A stretch of DNA of 22,772 nt from Acidobacteriaceae bacterium (GCA_030049955.1 JASIJX010000493.1:1-22772); one strand, 5' to 3'; shown: positions 8,185-16,413, counted from the stretch's first letter. Program-made: numbers and translations. The notes: generated by a model not told the origin, from the letters alone.

Positions 8185-9897
8185 TCAGTGCGCGGCGCGC
8201 AGCGAGGCATCAACGGCGAACTTCATCACGCCGCAGTTTTGGAAGAAGCGCACCAGGTCACCGCTCAATGGCTGCAGGGCCGGCTGCTCCGCGCCCTGTC
8301 CCTTTTGCTGATTCTGCAAATAAGGCGGCGCGTTTTCGGCCGTTCGCACATCGCCAGTTCCCTGGTCCTCGAGGATGAGCATGGCGAGCTTGCGCGCGAG
8401 GGGCAGCGGGAAGCTTTCGGCCACAAACACCAGGCTGCCCTTGGTGGTGATCACGACCGGCCCCTCGTCGGTCGCGAAGACTTGCTCCACGGCGCCGGTT
8501 TCAGACGGAGCTGACACGGTTGAAGTCTGCACAGCATGCACCGAGGAATATTTACGGGCCAGGTTGTCGGCGTAGAGACGGGCAAAGGCAGTCGCTGATT
8601 CGTCGTTTCTCCACGACGAGAGATAGAAGAGCGCGAGCGATTTTGTGCTGTCCTGCTCGGCCGGTGTTTTGGCGCTGCGCAACTGGCCGGCCCAGTAAAT
8701 GCCGCCGTTCCAGGCCGGCGTAAGGTCGCTGGCCGCGCCGTCGCCGCCGAACAGCTCGGCGAGAATATGCAGATCGAGCTGGCCCACCTGGCCGATGTCA
8801 TAGGGCCGGTACGTGGCGTCCACCAACGGGTGAATGTCGGGCAGCAGCGGAATGGCTGGAATGTGCTTCTTCTCGTATTCGCGCGGGTTGATGATCTCCC
8901 AGGTGGATGTCGGCGGGCGGTCGAGTGCGCCGGCGAAGGCCGCTTTCTGGCCCTCGTCCATCCACACATCCTGCTCAAAGCTCAGGCCTTCGCGGTAGGG
9001 GAAGAGCATGGATTCGGAAAGCAGGAGCGGCGCGCGCGCCATGACCGGCGAGTCGGAGCCGGTCATTTGCTCTTTCACCACATCAAGCACTTCGGGATCC
9101 TTGATGAGGCTCTTGCCCAGCGGCTTGAGCACGTAGTCCATCATCACGGCCGTGGCCTGGCCTTCGGCTACGGCGTCGCGCGCAGTGTCCATCTCGTCCT
9201 TGGACAGGTGGTCGGTGTCGCCGGAGAAGTTGGTGGACACGTCGTCCGGAGTCTGGTCGTCCCACTTTTCCAGGTTCGAGTGCTGATCCTGCAGGGCATG
9301 CGTAAGCTCGTGAGCCAGCACCGGCTTCTGCTCGTCGACGTCCACCCAGTCCAGCAGGTTGACGGTCTTGGTTTTTGCGTCGTAGTAGGCCTCGATCTGT
9401 TCTTTAAGCAGCGCAACCAGGAAGGGCCTCAATTGGAAGTCGCGATCGAGCAGGCCGAACTTCTTGAGCACGATCTCGTCGCGCTGCAACCGCTTGGCCC
9501 CCTGGTCGTCGTCGAATTTCTCGTCCAGATACTTCTCCACTTCGGCGCGGGTGGTCAGCCGGCGCTTGACGGTGCTCTTGATGGGCAGCCCTGTCTCCTG
9601 CGAGGAGAACTGGATGAGCTCGTCGACCAGGGCGAACAGCTGTTTGGCCTGCTCGGGCGTAATGTGAGTATCGGCGTGAGTATCGGGCTTGGCCGCGCCG
9701 GCCTGGCCGGAGTCCGGAGTCGATTTCGGCGTCTGGCTCGGTGACTGGGCCTGCGGAGGGGCTGCCGGCGTCTTATCCTGCTGCGCCGCTGCTACGCCGG
9801 TGGCCAGGCACAGAGCCGTAGCCCATGCTGCGAGCCAAACCGCGGAACGGCCTGCAGCTGTTGCCATCCACCGTTGCCATCCGTACCTGGAATTCAT
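8185..9897 (-). CDS. Secreted putative zinc metallopeptidase (HELTH motif), uncharacterised
   Basis: The product is 570 residues from the ATG at 9897, chosen for AAGGA about 10 bases upstream; the longer frame to 9975 has none. The N-terminus is a signal peptide (AVWLAAWATALCLATGVAAA, probable cleavage after residue 38). A Pro/Gln/Ser/Ala-rich linker follows to about residue 75. The key motif is VLAHELTHALQDQH: H196, E197 and H200 form an HExxH zinc site. E245 in AVAEGQAT, 45 residues later, is a plausible third ligand, as in gluzincins. The part after residue 260 is not recognised; it carries FPYREGLSFEQDVW and a late TDEGPVVITTKGSLVFVAESFPLPLA-type fold segment. Substrate and biological role are unknown. 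It is divergent from ygfZ across 183 bases. Confidence 0.8.
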   Translation of the reverse strand: MNSRYGWQRWMATAAGRSAVWLAAWATALCLATGVAAAQQDKTPAAPPQAQSPSQTPKSTPDSGQAGAAKPDTHADTHITPEQAKQLFALVDELIQFSSQETGLPIKSTVKRRLTTRAEVEKYLDEKFDDDQGAKRLQRDEIVLKKFGLLDRDFQLRPFLVALLKEQIEAYYDAKTKTVNLLDWVDVDEQKPVLAHELTHALQDQHSNLEKWDDQTPDDVSTNFSGDTDHLSKDEMDTARDAVAEGQATAVMMDYVLKPLGKSLIKDPEVLDVVKEQMTGSDSPVMARAPLLLSESMLFPYREGLSFEQDVWMDEGQKAAFAGALDRPPTSTWEIINPREYEKKHIPAIPLLPDIHPLVDATYRPYDIGQVGQLDLHILAELFGGDGAASDLTPAWNGGIYWAGQLRSAKTPAEQDSTKSLALFYLSSWRNDESATAFARLYADNLARKYSSVHAVQTSTVSAPSETGAVEQVFATDEGPVVITTKGSLVFVAESFPLPLARKLAMLILEDQGTGDVRTAENAPPYLQNQQKGQGAEQPALQPLSGDLVRFFQNCGVMKFAVDASLRAAH

Positions 9898-10006
9898 AGG
9901 TTCTTGTCCTTCCCCCCGAGCGTCGTGCCGCACCCATTGGCAATCTTTCACCGCGTCTTTTGTTTGGATGCTCATAGCAGCCGCTCACTCTCTTCATCAC
10001 CAAGGC

Positions 10007-10012
10007 TATAAT
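10007..10012 (+). promoter_or_regulatory. Candidate -10 box (TATAAT) for ygfZ
   Basis: A perfect TATAAT in the divergent gap before ygfZ. At 17 bases upstream lies CTCACT (9984-9989), a weak -35 match (3 of 6). It would give a leader of about 60 bases. Confidence 0.45.
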
Positions 10013-10080
10013 CAGGATGCGGTCAGGCGTCTTTGGTGCGTGAAAAAAATTGGCGCCAGACAGCGGAAAATGCTTCTCCC

Positions 10081-11316
10081 ATGACGGAAATCGACCTTGC
10101 GCAATCCCTTCAGGCCACTGCGCTGGCCGCTTTGCTCGATTCTGCGGCGCCCCCTCATAAGCTGGTTGCTTACCGAGGCGTATTGACTCCACAACAGTTG
10201 GACGCGCCGGAGCGGGAAACAGCGGCTCTGGTGACCGAAGCCGCCGTTCACGACCTTGGCTGGAAGCGGCGGATTTCCGTGCGCGGCGAGGATCGCTTCC
10301 GCTGGTTGAGCGGGATGGTGACCAACACAGTCAATGACCTGTTCCCGAATACCGGCGCCTGGAACCTGATCCTGAATGCCCAGGGGCATATACAGGGCGA
10401 CCTGACAGTATGGCGGGGCGGCGAAGAGCTTTCGCCGCAGCGCCGCAGGACCGAGGCCAGGGGTAAAAAGACAGCCGGCGCGGCGCACGGCAGTGCGGAC
10501 CCGCTTCTGGGCACGCCGTTTGCCGGCGAATCGGGCCTGGAACTGGAGATTGCCGCCGATCAGTACGATAAGCTGCTCGCGCATCTCAACCAGTTCATTA
10601 TCATGGACGATGTGGAACTGGTGCCGCTGGGCATGGAGCCGCCCGGCGAAGCGGGCTCGGAGACCGCGATCGGGCTTACCGGCCCATTGGCCGGCGAGGT
10701 GCTCAACCGTCTGAGCCTGCCCAGCTTTGCCCACCCCATGACCGGCATGCAGGTGGAGTGGAACGGCTACGACCTGCAGATGGTGCGTGGCTATGGCGCG
10801 CTGGCTCCGCATTATGAGCTCTGGCTGCCCACGGCTGGTTTGCCGCTGCTGTGGTCGGCGCTGCGGACGGCTGGGGCTACGCCCATCGGCTGTGCCTCGC
10901 TTGACGCGTTCCGTATCGCGGAAGCCATTCCAATGTATGGCGTAGATATGCTGGAGCGCGACCTGCCGCAGGAGACCTCGCAGACACGCGCCTTGCATTT
11001 CAATAAAGGCTGCTACCTGGGCCAGGAGATCGTGGAACGGATCCGCTCGCGCGGCAACGTGCACCGGCACCTGCGCCCGCTCGAGCTTCAAGGGCCCGTA
11101 CCGCAAGCCGGAACAGAACTGGCGCTGGGCGGCACGGCTGTCGGTCGCATTACCAGTACAGCCGCGCTGCCGCTCGCTGACGGTTCGCGCGTTTTTGCCA
11201 TGGCCATGATCCGCGCCGAGTTCGAAGAACGCGAACAGCCTTTTGCCTACACTGCAACCAAAGGGCAGGGAACGGCCCGAATGCTCAATTCACCCCCGAA
11301 GCTGATTCGGAAGTAG
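10081..11316 (+). CDS. ygfZ: YgfZ/GcvT-family folate-binding protein (Fe-S cluster maintenance)
   Basis: In E. coli the homologue uses a tetrahydrofolate derivative and supports repair or assembly of certain Fe-S enzymes. The product is 411 residues, longer than E. coli YgfZ (326). The diagnostic motif is NKGCYLGQEIVERI, with the conserved cysteine at residue 311, followed by RSRGNVHRHL. The N-terminal half has the GcvT-like ISVRGEDRFRWLSGMVTN. An Arg/Gly/Ala-rich insertion (about residues 117-146) interrupts the core and probably explains most of the extra length. The ATG at 10081 is chosen because the upstream extension to GTG 10033 has no homologous character; the ribosome-binding site is weak. 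A DUF1844 gene follows after 16 bases, so the two are probably co-transcribed. Confidence 0.93.
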   Translation: MTEIDLAQSLQATALAALLDSAAPPHKLVAYRGVLTPQQLDAPERETAALVTEAAVHDLGWKRRISVRGEDRFRWLSGMVTNTVNDLFPNTGAWNLILNAQGHIQGDLTVWRGGEELSPQRRRTEARGKKTAGAAHGSADPLLGTPFAGESGLELEIAADQYDKLLAHLNQFIIMDDVELVPLGMEPPGEAGSETAIGLTGPLAGEVLNRLSLPSFAHPMTGMQVEWNGYDLQMVRGYGALAPHYELWLPTAGLPLLWSALRTAGATPIGCASLDAFRIAEAIPMYGVDMLERDLPQETSQTRALHFNKGCYLGQEIVERIRSRGNVHRHLRPLELQGPVPQAGTELALGGTAVGRITSTAALPLADGSRVFAMAMIRAEFEEREQPFAYTATKGQGTARMLNSPPKLIRK

Positions 11317-11332
11317 GACCAAAGCAGGAAAT

Positions 11333-11968
11333 ATGACCGATACGCCGAAGTTCGAAGTGATCGATCGCCGCAAGCTGAAGGCGCAGGAAGAGCACGAATC
11401 CGCACCCGCGGCAGAGCGCGAAAATCCACCCGCAGCTGCACAGTCTGCCAAATCGGCAGAAGCCGCCGGCCCGCGGCTGGTGACAGGCGAATCCGGCGCT
11501 GAAAAGCCGGCGCAACCCAAAGCCGGACCGCAGTCCTCAGCTGCGCCCACGCCGACGCATGAGCCGGAGCCCGAACTGCCGCCCGCACCCACTGCGCAGG
11601 AAAGCAAGGAGCAGAAGGCCGCATACGACGCTTCAGCGCAGCGCATCGAGGAGATGGCGCGCGCGCAGAACCCCGCCATGGGCGCGCAGCCGCCGATCAC
11701 CTTCGAGCACCTCATCCAGCAGTTCTACCTTTCGGGCCTTATCCAGATGGGCGTGGGCACGCAACAGGGCGAGCGCGCGCAGATTGACATCCTTGGCGCG
11801 CGCAGCACCATCGACCTGCTCGGCGTGCTGGCGGAAAAAACCCGCGGCAACCTTACAGCCGCCGAAGACCGCATGCTGCAGTCGGTGCTCTACGAGCTGC
11901 GTATGATGTTCCTCGAGATCACCGGCATGATCTCCATGCCCGCCGTGCCGCCGCCGAAGAAGAAGTAA
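11333..11968 (+). CDS. DUF1844 domain protein
   Basis: The product is 211 residues of unknown function. Residues 1-11 (MTDTPKFEVID) lead into a low-complexity Ala/Pro/Glu-rich stretch to about residue 100, probably disordered. The conserved DUF1844 part follows: ITFEHLIQQFYLSGLIQMGV, then QIDILGARSTIDLLGVLAEKTRGNLTAAED and LQSVLYELRMMFLEIT. It ends in a basic PPPKKK tail. It has GCAGGAAAT just before the ATG and lies 16 bases after ygfZ, so it probably shares the ygfZ transcript. The family is widespread in Acidobacteria and some other phyla; no biochemical role is established that I know of. Confidence 0.88.
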   Translation: MTDTPKFEVIDRRKLKAQEEHESAPAAERENPPAAAQSAKSAEAAGPRLVTGESGAEKPAQPKAGPQSSAAPTPTHEPEPELPPAPTAQESKEQKAAYDASAQRIEEMARAQNPAMGAQPPITFEHLIQQFYLSGLIQMGVGTQQGERAQIDILGARSTIDLLGVLAEKTRGNLTAAEDRMLQSVLYELRMMFLEITGMISMPAVPPPKKK

Positions 11969-11981
11969 TAACTGCAGCTCG

Positions 11982-12101
11982 CAGCTGACAGCCGACAGCT
12001 CTCGGCATTCATGCAGACGATCGTTGTGTGTCGTGGTGGTGATCCACAGCACAGACCGAAAACCCGGACTCTGAAAACTGTAAGCTGTTAGCTGTCCGCT
12101 G
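11982..12101. repeat. Imperfect inverted repeat in the gap before the phnP-like gene
   Basis: The left arm CAGCTGACAGCCGACAGCT (11982-12000) is complementary to the right arm AGCTGTTAGCTGTCCGCTG (12083-12101) at 16 of 19 positions, with 82 bases between. Both arms are made of CAGCT/GCTGT variants, so low complexity could create this by chance. The region 11969-12112 has no ORF and no clear ribosome-binding site for the next gene. Confidence 0.45.
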
Positions 12102-12112
12102 ATTGCTGCCCT

Positions 12113-12907
12113 ATGAACGCCACCCTCACATTTCTCGGCACGGGAACTTCGATGGGCGTGCCCACACTGGGCTGCGGCTGTGCGGTCTGCACCTCGGCCG
12201 ATCCGCATGACTACCGGCTGCGGCCGTCGGTTGCCATCCGGTGGCGCGACAGCTCCGTTGCCGAGCGCGTGGTCATCATCGATACCGGGCCAGATTTCCG
12301 CCAGCAGGCGCTCAGCGCCGCGCTGCCGCGCGTCGATGCCGTTTTCTATACCCACGCCCACGCCGACCACATCATGGGCATGGACGACCTGCGCCCCTTC
12401 AGCTTTGCGGCATTTCGCGCAGGCGGGCCCATCCCGCTCTTTTCTGACGCGTATACGGCCGCGGTGCTGGAGCGCGTCTACGACTACACCTTCTCGCCTG
12501 CGGCCACCTACCCCACGCGCGCCAAGGTCGAACTGCGGCTGCTCGGCGAACATAACAACGTCCACGGCGTCGACTTCATCGTTGTCCCGCTGCTGCACGG
12601 CGAGATGTCCATCTGCGGCTTCCGCTTCGGCAATGCGGCGTATCTGACTGACGTAAGCACCATTCCGGAGGACAGCTTCGCGCTGCTCAAGGGTGTCGAA
12701 GTGCTGACTGTTTCCGCGCTGCGGCACGAGCCGCACCCCAGCCACGCCACTGTGAAGCAGGCGGTGGAATGGGCCACGCGCGTGGGCGCACGCCACACGT
12801 GGCTCACGCACATTGCCCACGAACTGGGCCACGAAGAGACTAACCGCACGTTGCCGGCGAATGTGCGCATGGCGTACGACGGGCTGACGGTGCCCATCGA
12901 GCTATGA
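12113..12907 (+). CDS. PhnP-like metallo-beta-lactamase-fold hydrolase
   Basis: The product is 264 residues. The N-terminal FLGTGTSMGVPTLGCGCAVC (residues 7-26) is the PhnP-type start, with the cysteines that bind an extra zinc in that group. The metal-binding core is THAHADHIMGMDDLR (H81, H83, D85, H86). Later ligands lie in LLHGEMSICGFRFGNAAYLTDVS and near the C-terminus in THIAHELGHEE. PhnP itself is a phosphoribosyl cyclic phosphodiesterase, but no other phosphonate-use gene is present. I therefore infer a general cyclic-phosphodiester or related hydrolase rather than C-P lyase work. No Shine-Dalgarno is visible before the ATG. Its stop overlaps the ribF start (ATGA), so the two are translationally coupled. 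Confidence 0.9.
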   Translation: MNATLTFLGTGTSMGVPTLGCGCAVCTSADPHDYRLRPSVAIRWRDSSVAERVVIIDTGPDFRQQALSAALPRVDAVFYTHAHADHIMGMDDLRPFSFAAFRAGGPIPLFSDAYTAAVLERVYDYTFSPAATYPTRAKVELRLLGEHNNVHGVDFIVVPLLHGEMSICGFRFGNAAYLTDVSTIPEDSFALLKGVEVLTVSALRHEPHPSHATVKQAVEWATRVGARHTWLTHIAHELGHEETNRTLPANVRMAYDGLTVPIEL

Positions 12908-13899
12908 GCGGCGCGATGAATATTCTTCCCCGCAGCGTCGTGGCCGAGCCTGACGCGCGCGAAATTCCTGTTTACTCATCCGTGGATGAAATTCCGGCGG
13001 ATTTCGGGCCGACGGTTGCCGCCATTGGGGTCTTTGATGGCGTGCATCGCGGTCATCGGGAAATCCTTTCGGCTGCCGCGGCCGATGCGCGCTTGAGCGG
13101 AATACGGTCGCTCGCCATCACGTTCAATCCCCACCCTGAGCAGTTCCTGCGCCCAGCTACCGCGCCGCGCCTCATCACGCCGCTTGCAGAGCGCATGCGG
13201 TTGCTGGCGATGACCGGCGTGGATGCGATCCTCGTGCTGCACTTCGATGCGGCGCTGGCGCGGGTTTCCGCGCGCGACTTCACCCGCAGCATCCTGGTTG
13301 AAAAGCTGCGGGTCCGTGGCATGCACGAGGGGCAGAGCTTCCGCTTCGGGCATCGCGCCGCAGCCGGCGTAAAGGAACTGGCCGAGTTCGGCCGCGAGTT
13401 CGGTTTCACCGTCTCGGTTCACAACGCGGTGCGCGTGCACGGGCTCGAGGTTTCGAGCTCGGCTGTTCGCTCGCTCATTGCCAAAGGAGACATCCGCCGC
13501 GCCCGCTGGATGCTGAGCCGCCCGTTCGCGGTCTTCTCCACGCCCGCGCGAGGCCGCGGCATCGGCACGCGGCTGCTTGTGCCTACGGTGAACCTCGCAC
13601 CCACGGAAAATCTTGTGCCGGGAAATGGCGTCTACATTACGCGCCTTACGATTGCAGGACGTCCGTTTCAGTCCGTTTCCAATGTGGGCACTCGCCCCAC
13701 TTTCGGCGAGCCATCCTTTGCAATGGAGTCATACATTTTGAATTTCGAACCGGTCGATTTGGATGAAACGACGCCGCTCAAGCTCGAGTTCCTGTTGCGC
13801 CTGCGCGATGAAATGAAGTTTCCCAAGGCCGAGGCGCTGAAGGAGCAGATCTTCAGGGATGTCGCGCGCGCGAAGCGGTACTTCCGGCTGGCGAGGTAA
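12904..13899 (+). CDS. ribF: Bifunctional riboflavin kinase / FAD synthetase RibF
   Basis: Makes FMN from riboflavin and ATP, then FAD from FMN and ATP. The product is 331 residues, typical length. The N-terminal FAD synthetase half shows GVFDGVHRGHREIL (nucleotidyltransferase HxGH-type motif), TFNPHPEQFL and the SSSAVRSLIAKGDI segment. The C-terminal flavokinase half shows ARGRGIGTRLLVPTVNLAPTEN, with the PT-N metal/ATP motif, then GVYITRL and SNVGTRPTFG. The spacing between the Gly-rich part and PTxN is longer than the usual GRxxGFPTAN, a variant I associate with Acidobacteria. The ATG at 12904 overlaps the phnP-like stop by 4 bases; an alternative ATG is at 12916. A palindromic element begins 24 bases after the stop. 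Confidence 0.95.
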   Translation: MSGAMNILPRSVVAEPDAREIPVYSSVDEIPADFGPTVAAIGVFDGVHRGHREILSAAAADARLSGIRSLAITFNPHPEQFLRPATAPRLITPLAERMRLLAMTGVDAILVLHFDAALARVSARDFTRSILVEKLRVRGMHEGQSFRFGHRAAAGVKELAEFGREFGFTVSVHNAVRVHGLEVSSSAVRSLIAKGDIRRARWMLSRPFAVFSTPARGRGIGTRLLVPTVNLAPTENLVPGNGVYITRLTIAGRPFQSVSNVGTRPTFGEPSFAMESYILNFEPVDLDETTPLKLEFLLRLRDEMKFPKAEALKEQIFRDVARAKRYFRLAR

Positions 13900-13922
13900 C
13901 CCGACAACGGATCAGGATCCCC

Positions 13923-13976
13923 GTGCCCCGTCCTTTCCGCGCTTTGTGCGGAAAGGGCGGGAGACCGATGCACTCC
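13923..13976 (+). repeat. Palindromic intergenic element, copy B
   Basis: GTGCCCCGT, then CCTTTCCGC (13932-13940), a 7-base loop, and GCGGAAAGG (13948-13956), followed by GCGGG. The 14-pair stem is uninterrupted (one G-T pair), the best preserved of the family. It lies between the convergent ends of ribF and the PBP gene and faces copy E. Confidence 0.9.
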
Positions 13977-13987
13977 CCGAGCGAGCT

Positions 13988-16270
13988 TCATTGCTTTCCC
14001 ACCCTTGCGCCAGAAATAAGGCGCAAGGATGGGGCACGGCGCATTTGTGGGTTTTCCTGGTCCGCCGGAAACTGCTCATCATCCTTGCCCGCAATCGCAG
14101 CTTTCATGAAAGTCATCCAGATCGGCAACGCGGCCACGGCGCCAGTCTCTTTATCGCCGAGCGACTGTCGACTGTCGTAACCCACCCACACGCCGCAAGT
14201 GACCGAGGGCGAAAATCCCAGGAACCACGCATCAGTGAAATCGCTTGTCGTGCCGGTCTTGCCTCCCAGCGGGTGATGCAACTCGGCAGCCGCGGAGCCA
14301 GTGCCGTGCTGCGTCACGCCTTCAAGCAGCGTCATCATCGTCCGCGCGGTCTGCTGGCTGATGACTTCATCGACGTTCGGCTTGTCTTCCCAAAGCACGA
14401 TGCCGTCGGCGTCGGTCACCTTGCGGATCAGCCGCGGCGCCACGCGGATGCCGTCGTTGGGAAACACCGCGTACGAGGCTACCTGCTCGTCGAGCGAGAT
14501 CTCGACTGCGCCGAGCGCAATGGGAAGATAGGCTGGAATCGTCGTGGTGACGCCGAAGCGGTGGGCTACATCGATGACGTTGTGGATGCCCACGCGCGCC
14601 GCGAGCTTGAGCGCCGGAATATTGCGCGATTCGGCGAAGGCGCTGGTGATCGTCATCGCTCCCTTGTAGTTGTTCTCGAAGTCGTGCGGCACGTAATTGC
14701 CGAAGCGCGTTGGACCGTCGATGATGATATCGGTGGGCTTCGTGCCGGCCTCGACGGCGGCGGTGTAGACGTACGGCTTGAAGCTCGAGCCCACCTGCCG
14801 CCGAGCCTGCGTTGCGCGATTGAAGACGCTCAGCGCGTAGTCGCGCCCGCCCACCATGGCCAACACGTCGCCGCTGGTGTTGTCGATGGCCATCAGTGCG
14901 CCCTCCACGCCCGAATCCTGTTCAAGCGTTGCGCGGCGGGCATGACCGTCCATGGCATCGGAGAGATGAATGTAGATCACATCGCCAGTCTTTACCAGCG
15001 CATCGGCGTGGTGCTGGCCGGTCCACTGCCAGTCTTCGCTGAACAGAACAATTTGCGAATCCGGCTGGTCGGGCGGCCCGATGCGCGCGTCGATTTCGAG
15101 CGGGAGAACGCGCGTGACAAGTGCGTGAACATAGTCGCCGGGCGCGGACTTCACCGCCCAGTCGGGATGCCGGTATGCGGCCAGCGATTCGCCGGCGGCG
15201 AGCTCGTTTTCACGAGGCCCCTTCCATCCGTGGCGACGTTCCTCCGCGGCCAAGCCGTCGGCCACGGCGCGGTTGGCTGTCTGCTGCAAGTCGAGATCGA
15301 GCGTGGTGTCAATGCGCAATCCCGATTCGTGCACCTCATCATTGCCGAAGCGCTTATCGAGCTCGTGCCGCACCTCGTCCTGGAACCACGGCGCAACCGA
15401 ACCCTCAGGTTCGGCGATGTGCAGGCCGAGCGGCATTTCACGCGCTGCCGCAGCCTCGGTGTGCGTGATTGCGCCGTCAGACTCCATCTCGCTGATGACC
15501 AGGTTGCGGCGCTTGAGGGCGCGCTCGGGGTTGAGAATGGGCGAATATGCCACAGGCCCCTTCGGCAGTCCGGCCAGCAGAGCAGCTTCAGTCAGCGTGA
15601 GATCCTTGGCGTGCTTCGAAAAGTAATACTCGCTCGCGGCCTCGAACCCGTACATGCCGCTGCCAAGATAAATCTGGTTGCCGTACAGGGTGAAGATCTG
15701 CTCCTTGGTGAAAGCGCGCTCGATCTGGATGGCAAGATACGCCTCCTGAATTTTTCGGCGCGCCGTGCGGTCAGAGCTGAGGAAAAGATTGCGAGCCAAC
15801 TGCATTGTCAGTGTTGACGCGCCCTGCGCGCGGCCCTTGCTGCGGATGTCATGCAAAGCTGCGCCGGCCACGCGGAAAACGTTGATGCCCCAGTGCGACT
15901 CGAAGTTCTTGTCTTCGATCGAAATCACGGCCTGGCGCAGCACCGGGGCGAATCCGTCGTAGCCCACAATCTCGCGCCGCTCGAGCGCGAACGAGCCGAT
16001 GAGCCGGCCATTGCGGTCATAGAGATCGCTGACGGTGGAGGGCCGGTAATTCTCGAGCTCGTTGATTTGCGGCAGATCGACGGAGTAGACCAGCATGAGG
16101 CCGGCAAGCGAGCCGGTAACGACGGCCAGCGTCAGCAGCGCGATAAACGCCGCGCGACCGGCAAGCTTGCGCCGGCGTTTGGGCTGGACGGGCGGAACGG
16201 GCGTTCGTTTCGCCGGAGCAGGCGTTCGCCTCGCGCGCGGTTCCAATCGTTTTTCACTGGTCGCTGGCAA
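13988..16270 (-). CDS. mrcA: Class A penicillin-binding protein, PBP1A type
   Basis: A bifunctional enzyme of the outer face of the cytoplasmic membrane that polymerises glycan strands and cross-links their peptides. The product is 760 residues. A basic, Pro-rich cytoplasmic tail (1-37) leads to a membrane helix (about 38-62). The GT51 domain shows AVISIEDKNFESHWG (E119 catalytic), QGASTLTMQLARNLF and TLYGNQIYLGSGMYGFEAAS. The transpeptidase domain shows GSSFKPY (S495, K498), SRN in AFAESRNIPA, and GGKTGTTSDFTDAW (K671). The start is a TTG at 16270; a stop codon lies seven codons upstream and no later start would keep the N-terminal tail. TGAGG lies about 10 bases before it. The last residues, APSLRLISGARVGKQ, are encoded by a palindromic repeat (copy E). 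Confidence 0.95.
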   Translation of the reverse strand: MPATSEKRLEPRARRTPAPAKRTPVPPVQPKRRRKLAGRAAFIALLTLAVVTGSLAGLMLVYSVDLPQINELENYRPSTVSDLYDRNGRLIGSFALERREIVGYDGFAPVLRQAVISIEDKNFESHWGINVFRVAGAALHDIRSKGRAQGASTLTMQLARNLFLSSDRTARRKIQEAYLAIQIERAFTKEQIFTLYGNQIYLGSGMYGFEAASEYYFSKHAKDLTLTEAALLAGLPKGPVAYSPILNPERALKRRNLVISEMESDGAITHTEAAAAREMPLGLHIAEPEGSVAPWFQDEVRHELDKRFGNDEVHESGLRIDTTLDLDLQQTANRAVADGLAAEERRHGWKGPRENELAAGESLAAYRHPDWAVKSAPGDYVHALVTRVLPLEIDARIGPPDQPDSQIVLFSEDWQWTGQHHADALVKTGDVIYIHLSDAMDGHARRATLEQDSGVEGALMAIDNTSGDVLAMVGGRDYALSVFNRATQARRQVGSSFKPYVYTAAVEAGTKPTDIIIDGPTRFGNYVPHDFENNYKGAMTITSAFAESRNIPALKLAARVGIHNVIDVAHRFGVTTTIPAYLPIALGAVEISLDEQVASYAVFPNDGIRVAPRLIRKVTDADGIVLWEDKPNVDEVISQQTARTMMTLLEGVTQHGTGSAAAELHHPLGGKTGTTSDFTDAWFLGFSPSVTCGVWVGYDSRQSLGDKETGAVAALPIWMTFMKAAIAGKDDEQFPADQENPQMRRAPSLRLISGARVGKQ
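13998..14037 (-). repeat. Palindromic element, copy E, inside the 3' end of the PBP gene
   Basis: On the minus strand it reads GTGCCCCAT (14037-14029), CCTTGCGCC (14028-14020), an 8-base loop, GGCGCAAGG (14011-14003), then GTGGG. The inner 9-pair stem is perfect. It is inverted relative to copy B, so 13923-14037 is bounded by GTGCCCC and GGGGCAC. It is read in frame as the C-terminal residues of the PBP. Confidence 0.85.
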
Positions 16271-16281
16271 GGGATTCGAGC

Positions 16282-16317
16282 CTCACAGCAAATCTCACAG
16301 CAAATCTCGCCGTAAAT
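16282..16317. repeat. 12-bp tandem repeat, 3 units, just upstream of the PBP gene
   Basis: CTCACAGCAAAT occurs twice exactly (16282-16293 and 16294-16305), then once with three mismatches (16306-16317). On the coding strand the unit reads ATTTGCTGTGAG. It supplies both the in-frame TGA and the TGAGG that could serve as ribosome-binding site for the TTG start. The rest of the 222-base gap (16271-16492) holds the hairpin at 16414-16467 and no ORF. Confidence 0.8.
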
Positions 16318-16413
16318 CTCGTCCGATTCGGCCCGATTATCGTGCGATTCTCGTTGTCCGGGAAGGGAGAAATGCCTGCTTCAAGGCTAACACCAGAAAG
16401 ATTTGAGCAAACG

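Noticed and set aside
10012..11106. 364-codon minus-strand open frame
   Set aside because: Antisense to ygfZ, which carries the diagnostic KGCYLGQE motif.
13859..15817. 652-codon plus-strand open frame
   Set aside because: Antisense to the PBP gene, whose GT51 and transpeptidase motifs are unambiguous; long shadow frames are expected in G+C-rich DNA.
16282..16317. Possible CRISPR-like repeats
   Set aside because: Units are 12 bp, directly adjacent with no spacers, and no cas genes are present.
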